This document shows positions 37,450 to 45,726 of a stretch of 64,000 nt of DNA, in pieces; within the stretch, counting starts at the first letter, position 1, and every line of letters begins with the position of its first letter. Source of the DNA: an uncultured Oscillospiraceae bacterium. GTDB taxonomy: Bacteria; Bacillota; Clostridia; Oscillospirales; Oscillospiraceae. Location of the stretch: positions 24,976 through 88,975 of the forward strand of contig CANRLZ010000001.1 in the NCBI GenBank assembly GCA_947631595.1. The letters run 5' to 3'. The notes under the pieces are model-generated. The model was not told the origin of the DNA. It worked only from the letters and a program-made list of their open reading frames with translations, and did no database searches. Position numbers and translations under genes: made by a program.

Positions 37450-37466
37450 AAAAATTGTAAACCCCC

Positions 37467-37527
37467 TTGCATTTTGGCCCGAGATGGGGTATCATACGGG
37501 TTAGCACTCGGAGGAAAAGAGTGCTAA
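37467..37527 (+). promoter_or_regulatory. htpG promoter with perfect CIRCE (HrcA) operator
   Basis: TTGCAT (37467-37472) and TATCAT (37490-37495) are 17 bp apart. TTAGCACTC (37501-37509) and GAGTGCTAA (37519-37527) with a 9-base spacer exactly match the CIRCE consensus bound by the heat-shock repressor HrcA. The operator covers the expected transcription start. In B. subtilis htpG is not a CIRCE gene, so this is a different wiring. Confidence 0.95.
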
Positions 37528-37570
37528 CCCTTTGTTTTCTCAAAAAATTTTTCATATAGGAGCGAGAAGT

Positions 37571-39478
37571 ATGGCAAAGAAGCAGTTCAAAACGGAGTCC
37601 AAGCGGCTGTTGGATCTGATGGTGAACTCCATCTACACCCACAAGGACATCTTCCTGCGGGAGTTGATCTCCAACGCCAGCGACGCCATCGACAAGCTGG
37701 CCTACAAAGCCCTCACCGACGACAAGGTGGGCCTGAACCGGGGGGACTTCCAGATCGCCATCGTCCCGGACAGAGAAAGCCGCACCCTGACCATCTCGGA
37801 TAACGGCATCGGCATGACCGCCGAGGAGCTGGAGAAGAACCTGGGCACCATCGCCCGGAGCGGCTCCCTCCAGTTCAAGAAGGAGATGGACGAGGGCAAG
37901 GGGGAGGACGTGGACATCATCGGCCAGTTCGGCGTGGGGTTCTACTCCGCCTTCATGGTGGCCGACCAGGTCACCGTGCTCTCCCGGGCCTACGGGGAGG
38001 ATGCCGCCTACCGCTGGGCCTCCACCGGCGCGGACGGCTACACCATCCAGGAGGACAGCCGGGAGGCGGCGGGGACGGACGTGATCCTCCACATCAAGCC
38101 CCAGGGGGAGGGGGAGGACTACGACAGCTACCTGGATCCCCAGTACCTGGCCGCCCTAGTGAAGAAGCACTCCGACTACATCCACTACCCCATCCGCATG
38201 GAGCTGGAGCACACCCACCTCAAGCCCGCCCCCGACCCCAAGCCGGAGGACTACAAGCCCGAGTACGAGACCCACCGGGCGTGGGAGACGCTGAACTCCA
38301 TGGTGCCCCTGTGGAACCGGCCCAAGAAGGACGTCACCGCGGAGGAGCAGAACCAGTTTTACAAGGAGAAGTTCGGCGACTGGCAGGACCCCCTGTCCTG
38401 CGTCCAGGTCTCGGCGGAGGGGGCGGTGAACTACAAGGCCCTGCTCTACATCCCCGCTCAGGCGCCCTACGACTTCTTCACCCGGGACTTCCAGAAGGGA
38501 TTGCAGCTCTACTCCTCCGGGGTGCTCATTATGGACAAGTGCGCCGACCTGCTGCCCGAGCACTTCCGCTTTGTCCGGGGGGTGGTGGACTCCCCCGACT
38601 TCTCCCTGAACATCTCCCGTGAAATTTTGCAGCACGACCGCCAGCTGAAGGTCATCGCCGGGAATTTGGAGAAGAAGATCAAGTCCGAGCTGGAGCGTCT
38701 GCTGAAGGACGAGCGGGAGCGCTACCTCACCTTCTGGAAGGCCTTTGGCCCCCAGCTCAAGTACGGGGTGGTCAGCGACTTCGGCCAGAACAAGGAGCTG
38801 CTGCGGGATCTGCTGCTCTTCTGGAGTTCCAAGGGGGAGGAGATGGTCACCCTGGCCGAGTACCAGGCCCGGATGCCGGAGAGCCAGCCCTTTGTCTACT
38901 ACGTCCGGGCGGAGAGCCGGGACAAGGCCGCCGCCCTGCCCCAGACCGAGCGCATCCTGGACGCGGGCTACGAGGTGCTCTACCTCACCGAGGACATCGA
39001 CGAGTTTGCCATCCAGGTCCTGGAGCGCCAGGGGGAGAAGCCCTTCAAGGCGGTCTCCGCCCCCGACGCCCTGCCGGAGACGGAGCAGCAGAAGGAGGAG
39101 CACCAGCACCGCCAGGAGGAGAACCAGGACCTGCTGGACTTCTGCAAGACCACCCTGGGCGAGCGGGTGCATGAGGTGCGCCTCTCCCGCATTTTGAAGT
39201 CCGCCCCGGTGTGCATGACCACCGACGGCCCCATGTCCTTCGAGATGGAGCGGTACTTCGAGAAGGTGGAGGGGCAGGCGCCCATGAAGGCCCAGCGGGT
39301 GCTGGAGCTGAACCCGGACAGCGACGCCTTTGCCGCCCTGCGCCGCGCCAAGGACGAGGACGAGGAAAGGGCGAAGGATTACGTGGAGCTGCTCTACGCC
39401 CAGGCCTGCCTGGCCGCCGGGCTGGAGCTGGAGGACGTGGCGGGGTATACCAAGCTGGTGTGCTCCCTGATGAAATAA
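37571..39478 (+). CDS. htpG: Hsp90-family chaperone HtpG
   Basis: The 635-residue protein has the GHKL ATPase domain (FLRELISNASDAIDKL; DNGIGMT; GTIARSGS; GQFGVGFYSAFMVA), the middle domain (FPxRxVVDSPDFSLNISRE-like) and a C-terminal dimerisation domain. It is an ATP-dependent chaperone for late folding under stress. The ATG at 37571 follows AGGAGCGAG; an upstream in-frame ATG at 37532 has no Shine-Dalgarno. It is a single-gene unit with a CIRCE promoter and a strong terminator. Confidence 0.97.
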   Translation: MAKKQFKTESKRLLDLMVNSIYTHKDIFLRELISNASDAIDKLAYKALTDDKVGLNRGDFQIAIVPDRESRTLTISDNGIGMTAEELEKNLGTIARSGSLQFKKEMDEGKGEDVDIIGQFGVGFYSAFMVADQVTVLSRAYGEDAAYRWASTGADGYTIQEDSREAAGTDVILHIKPQGEGEDYDSYLDPQYLAALVKKHSDYIHYPIRMELEHTHLKPAPDPKPEDYKPEYETHRAWETLNSMVPLWNRPKKDVTAEEQNQFYKEKFGDWQDPLSCVQVSAEGAVNYKALLYIPAQAPYDFFTRDFQKGLQLYSSGVLIMDKCADLLPEHFRFVRGVVDSPDFSLNISREILQHDRQLKVIAGNLEKKIKSELERLLKDERERYLTFWKAFGPQLKYGVVSDFGQNKELLRDLLLFWSSKGEEMVTLAEYQARMPESQPFVYYVRAESRDKAAALPQTERILDAGYEVLYLTEDIDEFAIQVLERQGEKPFKAVSAPDALPETEQQKEEHQHRQEENQDLLDFCKTTLGERVHEVRLSRILKSAPVCMTTDGPMSFEMERYFEKVEGQAPMKAQRVLELNPDSDAFAALRRAKDEDEERAKDYVELLYAQACLAAGLELEDVAGYTKLVCSLMK

Positions 39479-39491
39479 GCCGTCGGCACAA

Positions 39492-39527
39492 AAAAGCGGC
39501 CGGCCTCTCTTGAGGCCGGCCGCTTTT
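39492..39527 (+). terminator. Bidirectional terminator between htpG and the BI-1 gene
   Basis: A 16-bp stem AAAAGCGGCCGGCCTC/GAGGCCGGCCGCTTTT with a TCTT loop works in both directions for the convergent genes. Confidence 0.92.
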
Positions 39528-39538
39528 CGCGTCCGCTG

Positions 39539-40267
39539 TCAATCCCGGTTTTTGCCGAAGATGCGCAGGAGGTAGAGGAAGAGGTTGATGAAGTCCAGGT
39601 AGAGTTGCAGCGCGGAGATGACGCTGGCCTTTTGCAGCATGGCCTGGTCGCCCTGGAAGCCGTAGTAGTAGCGGCGGATCTTCTGGGTGTCGTAGGCGGT
39701 GAAGGCCAGGAAGATGATGACGCCGATGGTGCAGGCGATCTTGTCGGCCACTTGCAGGCCGGGGATGAACATCATGAGGATGTTCATAACGATGAGGGCG
39801 ATGAGTCCGCCCAGGAGGACGGGCCGCAGGCCGCTCAGGTCGAGCTTGGTGACAAAGCCGAACACCGCCATGCCGCCGAAGTAGAGGGCGGTGAAGCCGA
39901 AGACCAGGGACAGGGCGGTGAAGTCATAGGCGATGAAGAGCAGGGAGAAGGTCAGGCCGGTGAGGATGGCGTAGAGGAAGAAGCAGACCGTGGCCGCCGC
40001 CGGGGAGAGCTTGTTGATCATAGCGCTCATGGCGATGACCACCACCAACTCCGCCACCAGGATGATGAGGTGGAGATAGGGCATGGTGTTGAGGGAGCGG
40101 ATCAGCATGATCTGCCCCTGGGGCGTGTAGCCCAGGAAGAAGGCGATGGCGAAGGTCACCAGCAGGCCCAGGAACATCATCCCGAAGGTCTTGGCGGTGT
40201 ACCGGCTCAGGGTCTCCTGGCGCTGCGCGGTGCTGTAAAAGAGTTCGTTCTGCTTGGAATTGTCCAT
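39539..40267 (-). CDS. Bax inhibitor-1 / YetJ-type membrane protein
   Basis: The 242-residue product has seven membrane helices and BI-1 landmarks: YTAKTFGMMFLGLLVTFAIAF, the central repeats of short helices, AYDTQKIRR and the end YLDFINLFLYLLRIFG. The bacterial member YetJ is a pH-sensitive calcium leak channel; the Asp residues needed for that lie in the YDTQK and YLDF segments. ATG 40267 has GAGGTG upstream. It is the last gene of the minus-strand run thyA-BI-1. Confidence 0.93.
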   Translation of the reverse strand: MDNSKQNELFYSTAQRQETLSRYTAKTFGMMFLGLLVTFAIAFFLGYTPQGQIMLIRSLNTMPYLHLIILVAELVVVIAMSAMINKLSPAAATVCFFLYAILTGLTFSLLFIAYDFTALSLVFGFTALYFGGMAVFGFVTKLDLSGLRPVLLGGLIALIVMNILMMFIPGLQVADKIACTIGVIIFLAFTAYDTQKIRRYYYGFQGDQAMLQKASVISALQLYLDFINLFLYLLRIFGKNRD

Positions 40268-40308
40268 GAAAAACACCTCATTTCAAAAATCGGGTTGGAT
40301 CCATCACA

Positions 40309-41139
40309 TCAGACCGCCACGGGGATAGGCCCCTCCAGCTCGTGGAAGCGGTAGTTCTCCACGGTGAAGCTGGACTTGGTGAAGGCGTAGAAGTCGGTGA
40401 CGGTGGGGTCCAGGGTGACCTTTGGCGCGGGGAGGGGTTTCCGCTCCAACAGCTGCTCCACCAGGGGCACGTGGCGGTCGTAGATGTGGCAGTCGGCGAT
40501 GACGTGGACCAGCTCTCCCACCTCCAGGCCGGAGACCTGGGCCAGCATCATCAAAAGGGCCGCGTACTGCATCACGTTCCAGCCGTTGGCGGTGAGCATA
40601 TCCTGGCTGCGCTGGTTCAGAATGCCGTTGAGGGTGTGGCCGGAGACGTTGAAGGTCATGGACCAGGCGCAGGGTTGCAGGGCCATCTCCTTCAGGTCGT
40701 GGTGGTTGAAGATGCTGGTCACCATCCGCCGGGAGCCGGGGTTTTCCCGGAGGGTCTTGAGGATCCAGTCCACCTGATCCATCTTCCCCTCCGGGAAGTC
40801 GTAGGCCACCCCCATCTGATAGCCGTAGGCTTTGCCGATGGAGCCGGTCTCATCCGCCCAGGCGTCCCAGACGTGGGAGTTCAAATCGGCGATACGGTTG
40901 GACTTCTTCTGCCAGATCCACAGCAGCTCGTCCACCGCCGAGCGGAGGTACTGCCGCCGGAGGGTCATGATGGGGAACTCCCGGCGCAGGTCGTAGCGGT
41001 TCACAATGCCGAAGGATTTGACGGTGTGGGCCGGCGTGCCGTCCTCCCACCGGGGGCGGACGGGCCGGTCGGTGTCCCAGACCCCGTGGTCTAAGATATC
41101 CCGGCAATTCCGGAGAAATACCTCGTCCGCGTAACTCAT
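40309..41139 (-). CDS. thyA: Thymidylate synthase, B. subtilis ThyA-type
   Basis: The 276-residue protein has the folate-dependent TS layout with active-site Cys in MALQPCAWSMTF, RRMVTSIFN, LNQRSQDML, NVMQYAALLMMLAQVSGLEVGE and the C-terminal HIYDRH nucleotide-binding block. The PCA (not PCH) context and the length match the B. subtilis ThyA/phage group rather than E. coli ThyA. It makes dTMP from dUMP and methylene-tetrahydrofolate. ATG 41139 has GGGGA upstream; the preceding in-frame TTG is less likely. No dihydrofolate reductase gene is adjacent. Confidence 0.94.
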   Translation of the reverse strand: MSYADEVFLRNCRDILDHGVWDTDRPVRPRWEDGTPAHTVKSFGIVNRYDLRREFPIMTLRRQYLRSAVDELLWIWQKKSNRIADLNSHVWDAWADETGSIGKAYGYQMGVAYDFPEGKMDQVDWILKTLRENPGSRRMVTSIFNHHDLKEMALQPCAWSMTFNVSGHTLNGILNQRSQDMLTANGWNVMQYAALLMMLAQVSGLEVGELVHVIADCHIYDRHVPLVEQLLERKPLPAPKVTLDPTVTDFYAFTKSSFTVENYRFHELEGPIPVAV

Positions 41140-41200
41140 CAAAAATCCCCTCCCCCGTCGCTGCCTTCGTTATGGCGGCGCGAAACGGCCGCTCCGGGTG

Positions 41201-41614
41201 CTAGTGCCACTTGGCGTCGCCCCGGATGACCAGGTCAAAGTGGAGCCGCTGGGAGATGTCCTCCACCGTCCCGTCCGCCGCCGTGCCCCGGCCGGTGAAC
41301 AGAACGTCCGTCCCCTGGTCGCCGCGCTCCAGGGTGTAGTCCAGGGTCAGGTCGTCCTGGTAGGCCGCCACCATCTCATGGGCGAAAGCCCCCACGCCGT
41401 CGTTGAAGGCCGCGCTCTGTTCCGCCAGGGCCGCCGGCGTGCGGATGCCCAGGCCGTTGTACGGCTGGAAGGTGACCACCGGGTAGCGGACGTTTCCCCC
41501 GTCCCAGCTTCCCACGTACTGCCGGGGGTGATAGTACAGATACCCCCAAGCGCCCCCCAGCCCGGCCAGCAGAAGTCCGCAGACGCACAGACCAATAACC
41601 ACTTTTTTCCTCAT
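41201..41614 (-). CDS. Small membrane-anchored or secreted protein, unknown
   Basis: The 137-residue product starts MRKKVVIGLCVCGLLLAGLGG, an N-terminal hydrophobic segment serving as signal or anchor, followed by an extracytoplasmic domain with many beta-type segments (YPVVTFQPYNGLGI, LTLDYTLERG, LHFDLVIRG). No family is recognised. GGAGGGG lies six bases before ATG 41614. It lies 61 bp upstream of thyA on the same strand and may be co-transcribed. Confidence 0.75.
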   Translation of the reverse strand: MRKKVVIGLCVCGLLLAGLGGAWGYLYYHPRQYVGSWDGGNVRYPVVTFQPYNGLGIRTPAALAEQSAAFNDGVGAFAHEMVAAYQDDLTLDYTLERGDQGTDVLFTGRGTAADGTVEDISQRLHFDLVIRGDAKWH

Positions 41615-41690
41615 GGCGCTCCCCTCCATTCACAAGGCCAAATTTCTTGCCCCCATCATACCACACCCCGAAAAAAAAGGCAAGGCGGGG

Positions 41691-41873
41691 CTATTGGATG
41701 GTCAGGTTGTCCAGGCCATAGCGGAGGATGATGTTGATCAGTTCGTTCCGGGAGCGGTTGCTCTCCGCGGCGATGGTGTCCAGGCGGGACAGGATATCCT
41801 CCCGGATCCGCACCGTGATGATCTTGTTCCCGTCCTCCCCCCGGCGGTGGATGACCAAAGGTTCCTTATTCAT
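41691..41873 (-). CDS. Ribbon-helix-helix DNA-binding protein
   Basis: This 60-residue protein has the Arc/CopG fold: the strand NKIITVRIRED, helix ILSRLDTIAAES, turn NRSRNE and second helix LINIILRYGL. Such dimers bind short palindromes through the beta ribbon. ATG 41873 is placed by GAGGTG at eight bases; an in-frame GTG lies five codons earlier. No toxin gene is adjacent, so it is more likely a stand-alone regulator. It is divergent from the large surface protein at 42106, and palindromic sites lie between them. Confidence 0.85.
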   Translation of the reverse strand: MNKEPLVIHRRGEDGNKIITVRIREDILSRLDTIAAESNRSRNELINIILRYGLDNLTIQ

Positions 41874-41908
41874 ATAGACGCACCTCACATTCTACTTCAA
41901 ATATACTG

Positions 41909-41972
41909 TTGACAAACCACCTCTTTATATGCTACATTTAGCTTGCGTATATGGTATGTATAAGTAATACAT
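41909..41972 (+). promoter_or_regulatory. Promoter and palindromic operator between the RHH gene and the surface protein
   Basis: A consensus -35 TTGACA (41909-41914) is followed after 18 bp by TACATT (41933-41938), reading toward the surface protein with a leader of about 160 bases. ATGTAT (41956-41961) and ATACAT (41967-41972), with a 5-base spacer, form a perfect inverted repeat within a run of similar ATGTA/GTATG motifs, a good candidate for the RHH protein. The leader also folds: GCGCGG (41992-41997) with CCGCGC (42015-42020). Confidence 0.5.
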
Positions 41973-42105
41973 CTTGCATGCGTAAGAGAAAGCGCGGACG
42001 CAGTTTCCAGCTGCCCGCGCCGAGAAAGGAGAGACCCGGAGAGATCAGTACAGGGTCCGTCTGTCCCTATTCTGTCAAGTAAAACACCATAAGGAGGAAC
42101 CTGAT

Positions 42106-45100
42106 ATGAAAAGGAAATTTTTCTCACGCCTGTTGTGCCTGGTCATGGTGCTGGCCCTGCTGCCCACCGCCGCCCTGGCTGCGGGAGAGGTAGTGGCCTC
42201 CGGCTACTGCGGAGCGGATGAGGACGGGAAAAACCTATCCTGGGCCCTCACCGCCGACGGCACCCTCACCATCTCCGGAACGGGGGCAATGAAAGACTAT
42301 TCTAAAGACTATTCTTATAATTCTTCTCCCTGGGAGGATTATAAGCAAACAATCGCCACCGTCGTCATCCAGGAGGGCGTGACCACCATCGGAGACGTTG
42401 CCTTTCGTTATTGCAACGCCCTGACCAATGTGACCCTCCCGGAGGGTCTGACCACCATTGGAGCGGAAGCCTTTGAGTATTGCAACGCCCTGACCGATGT
42501 GATCCTCCCGGACGGTCTGACCACCCTCGGTCGCTGGGCCTTTTATGATTGCGATGCCCTGACTAATGTGACCTTCCCGGAGAGTCTGACCACCATCGGC
42601 AATTATGCCTTTGAGGATTGCGCCGCACTGGCCAGCGTGACCCTCCCGGCGAGTGTGACCACCATTGGCTACGATGGCGATGCCTTTGCGAAGTGTACTG
42701 CGCTGACCAGCTTTACTGTGGCGGATGGCAACCCCGCCTTCACTGCGGTGGACGGAGTGCTGTTCAACAAGGATAAGACCGCCCTGATCCAGTATCCCGC
42801 TGCCAGCGCCCGCACGACTTACAGTATCCCAGATAGCGTGACCACCATTAGAGACTATGCCTTTTATGGTTGCGACGCCCTGACCACTGTGACCATCCCG
42901 GCGAGTGTGACGTACATTGGCGAATTTATATCTTGCGACGCCTTGACCAGTTTTGCTGTGGCAGTGGACAACCCAGACTACACCGCCGTAGACGGCGTAC
43001 TGTTCAACAAGGATATGACCACCCTGATCCAGTATCCCATCGGGAAAACCCAGGACACTTATGCGGTTCCAGACAGTGTGACCACCATCGGCTACCAAGC
43101 CTTTTGGGATTGCCACGCCCTGACTACTGTGACCTTCCCGGAAGGTCTGACCACCATCGGCGCCGGTGCCTTTGAGTATTGCGACGCCCTGACCGATGTG
43201 ATCCTCCCGGAGGGCCTGACCACCCTCGGTAGCGGTGCCTTTAATGGTTGCGAGGCCCTGACCAGTGTGACCCTCCCGGAGGGCTTGACCACCATCGGAG
43301 ACGATACCTTTCGCGTTTGCGCTGCTCTGACCAGTGTGACTTTCCCGAAAGGACTGACCACCATAGGTGATTGGGCTTTTTCGTATTGTGATTCCTTAAC
43401 CAACGTAACCCTCCCGGACGGCGTGACCACCATTGGTGAAGGTGCCTTTGAGGACTGCGGTTCGTTGGTGAGTGTGACCATTCCGGCGAGCGTAACCACC
43501 CTTGATTCGCGGGCCTTTGCTGAATTCAGCGATGAAACACAAATGATCAGCGTAAGGTTCTCGGGGGACGTGCCGCAGATTGGTGATGGCAAAGGTCCGT
43601 TTTACAATCGTACTTTGACCATTTATTATCCCAAAGGAAACAGCACTTGGACAGAGGAGACCAAGGAGCGCTTGACCAGCGACGCAATCGACGTTACCTG
43701 GGTGGGGATCGGGCCTGGAGATGAGGTCTGCGCTGTAACAGTGGCCCCCGCCCAACACGGCAAGGTGACTGTCACACCTTGGATGGGGCTGGCGGGGACA
43801 ACGGCGACCCTAACCATTACCCCGGATGAAGGCTACGAACTGGACACCCTCACCGTGAAGCAAGCAGACGGCACAGCGGTGAAGGTGACCGACAACACCT
43901 TCACCATGCCGGCCTCGGACGTGACGGTCACCCCTACCTTTAAAGAACTGCCCCCGGAAACCTACACCGTCACCGTTTGGTCGGCCCAGCACGGCAAGGT
44001 GACCGCCTCTCCCGCCAAGGCCGAGGCCGGAACCAAGGTGACCCTCACCGTGACCCCGGACAGCGGCTATGAGTTGGACACCCTCACCGCGAAGCAATCG
44101 GACGGGAAGACCGTGACCGTGACCAACAACACCTTCACCATGCCCGCCTCCGACGTGACCGTTACTCCCACCTTTAAAGAACTGCCCCCGGAGACCTACA
44201 CTGTCACCGTTTGGTCGGCCCAGCACGGCAAGGTGACCGCCTCTCCCGCCAAGGCCGAGGCCGGGACCAAGGTGACCCTCACCGTGACCCCGGACAGCGG
44301 CTACGAGCTGGACGCCCTCACCGTCAAACAATCCAACGGCACGACGGTGAAGGTGACCAACAACACCTTTACCATGCCCGCCTCCGACGTGACCGTTACT
44401 CCCACCTTTAAAGAACTGCCCCCGGAGACCTACACTGTCACCGTGACCACCGCCCAGCACGGGAAGGTGACCGCTTCTCCCGCCAAGGCCGAGGCCGGAA
44501 CTAAGGTGACCCTGACCGCCACCCCGGACAGTGGCTACGAACTGGACACCCTCACCGTCAAACAGGCGGACGGGAAGACTGTGACCGTGGCGGCGGACAA
44601 CACCTTCACCATGCCCGCCTCTGACGTGACGGTCACCCCCACCTTCAAGGCCCTGCCTGTGGACAGGTTGAGCCTGAACAGGAGTTCCGTCAGCGTGTCG
44701 GTGGGCAGCTCTACCTCCGTCACCGCCACCGTCAGCGGTTACGCGGGTAAGCACGTCTACGCCATCTCCTCCGACACCTCTGTGGCTACCGTCTCCGTGA
44801 GCGGCAAGACCGTCCGGGTGAAGGGCGTGGCCCAGGGCACCGCCACTATCTACGTCGCCATGACCGACGCCGCGGCTATGACCCTGGATCAGGTCAAGGC
44901 TGACCCCAGCGTGAAGGAGATCAAGGTCACTGTCACCAAGACCGGCACCAACACCGGCGGCGGTGGTGGTGGTAGCACCGGCGGTGGCGGCGGTGGCGGC
45001 ACCGGCGGCGGCGGAGGCGGGGCCTCCGGCGGGAGTTCTTCCGGCGGCTCCACCGGCGGCAGCACCGGCTCCACGCCCAACATCCCCGCGACCCAGACCT

Positions 45101-45588
45101 TCACCGACGTGGTCAAGGGCAGTTGGTACGAACACGGCGTGACCTTCGTGGTGGGCAAGGGCCTGTTCAACGGCGTGGGCGCGAACAAGTTCGCCCCCAA
45201 CGACAACATGACCCGCGCCATGCTCATGACCGTCCTGGCCCGTCTGGCCGGCCAGTCCACCGACGGCGGCGCCACCTGGTACGCCAAGGGCATGGACTGG
45301 GCCAAGGCCCAGGGCGTCTCCGACGGCACGAACCCGGAGGGGAACATCACGCGCGAGCAGCTGGTGACCATGCTCTACCGCTACGCCAAGTCCCCGGCGG
45401 TGGGCGCGGCCGATATGGCGGAGTTCGTGGACGCAAACGCTGTCTCCGACTGGGCCGCTGACGCCGTGCGCTGGGCCGTCCAGAAGGGCATCCTCACCGG
45501 CAAGGACGGCGCCCGCCTGGATCCCCAGGGCACCGCCACAAGAGCTGAGGTGGCCACCATCCTCCAGCGGTATGTAGAGAAGGGATAA
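42106..45588 (+). CDS. Secreted surface protein: LRR (BspA-like), four B-repeats, Big2-like, SLH domains
   Basis: The 1160-residue protein has a signal peptide (MKRKFFSRLLCLVMVLALL... ending ALAAG), about 16-18 BspA-type leucine-rich repeats of 23 residues (about residues 60-500, LTTIGxxAFxxCxALTxVxLP), four InlB-B/Flg_new-like repeats of 78 residues (about 545-850), a Big2-like immunoglobulin domain (LSLNRSSVSVSVGSS), a Gly/Ser linker (about 945-985) and three SLH domains at the C-terminus (FTDVVKGSWYEHGV, TREQLVTMLYRYA, TRAEVATILQRYV). It should be secreted, bound to cell-wall polymer through SLH domains and used for adhesion. The LRR DNA is AT-richer than its neighbours and highly repetitive (69-bp units), with B-repeats at 234-bp spacing. 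Confidence 0.95.
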   Translation: MKRKFFSRLLCLVMVLALLPTAALAAGEVVASGYCGADEDGKNLSWALTADGTLTISGTGAMKDYSKDYSYNSSPWEDYKQTIATVVIQEGVTTIGDVAFRYCNALTNVTLPEGLTTIGAEAFEYCNALTDVILPDGLTTLGRWAFYDCDALTNVTFPESLTTIGNYAFEDCAALASVTLPASVTTIGYDGDAFAKCTALTSFTVADGNPAFTAVDGVLFNKDKTALIQYPAASARTTYSIPDSVTTIRDYAFYGCDALTTVTIPASVTYIGEFISCDALTSFAVAVDNPDYTAVDGVLFNKDMTTLIQYPIGKTQDTYAVPDSVTTIGYQAFWDCHALTTVTFPEGLTTIGAGAFEYCDALTDVILPEGLTTLGSGAFNGCEALTSVTLPEGLTTIGDDTFRVCAALTSVTFPKGLTTIGDWAFSYCDSLTNVTLPDGVTTIGEGAFEDCGSLVSVTIPASVTTLDSRAFAEFSDETQMISVRFSGDVPQIGDGKGPFYNRTLTIYYPKGNSTWTEETKERLTSDAIDVTWVGIGPGDEVCAVTVAPAQHGKVTVTPWMGLAGTTATLTITPDEGYELDTLTVKQADGTAVKVTDNTFTMPASDVTVTPTFKELPPETYTVTVWSAQHGKVTASPAKAEAGTKVTLTVTPDSGYELDTLTAKQSDGKTVTVTNNTFTMPASDVTVTPTFKELPPETYTVTVWSAQHGKVTASPAKAEAGTKVTLTVTPDSGYELDALTVKQSNGTTVKVTNNTFTMPASDVTVTPTFKELPPETYTVTVTTAQHGKVTASPAKAEAGTKVTLTATPDSGYELDTLTVKQADGKTVTVAADNTFTMPASDVTVTPTFKALPVDRLSLNRSSVSVSVGSSTSVTATVSGYAGKHVYAISSDTSVATVSVSGKTVRVKGVAQGTATIYVAMTDAAAMTLDQVKADPSVKEIKVTVTKTGTNTGGGGGGSTGGGGGGGTGGGGGGASGGSSSGGSTGGSTGSTPNIPATQTFTDVVKGSWYEHGVTFVVGKGLFNGVGANKFAPNDNMTRAMLMTVLARLAGQSTDGGATWYAKGMDWAKAQGVSDGTNPEGNITREQLVTMLYRYAKSPAVGAADMAEFVDANAVSDWAADAVRWAVQKGILTGKDGARLDPQGTATRAEVATILQRYVEKG
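43960..44661 (+). repeat. Three tandem 234-bp repeats within the surface protein gene
   Basis: The segments beginning ACCTACAC at 43960, 44194 and 44428 are spaced exactly 234 bp and nearly identical; the first two share long exact runs. A more diverged copy precedes them. This is the DNA of the 78-residue B-repeats, prone to copy-number change. Confidence 0.9.
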
Positions 45589-45616
45589 GCCGGAGAAAGC
45601 GACCCAAAAGACAGGG

Positions 45617-45652
45617 AACGGCCCCCGCCGGAGTTCCGGCGGGGGCCGTTTT
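45617..45652 (+). terminator. Terminator of the surface protein gene
   Basis: A stem AACGGCCCCCGCCGGA paired with its complement over a minimal loop is followed by TTTT. A second, weaker hairpin (GGGCGGCATCC/GGGTGCCGCCC) follows at 45655-45680 and may serve the convergent araC gene. Confidence 0.88.
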
Positions 45653-45726
45653 GTGGGCGGCATCCGTAAGGGTGCCGCCCTCTCTTTGCTGACTGGCTCC
45701 GTTCCATAGCCGCAAGGAGCGGGTGG

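Noticed and set aside
41691..41873. RHH protein as antitoxin of a toxin-antitoxin pair
   Set aside because: No toxin-like ORF of suitable size follows or precedes it on the same strand; the adjacent small exported protein has a signal-anchor.
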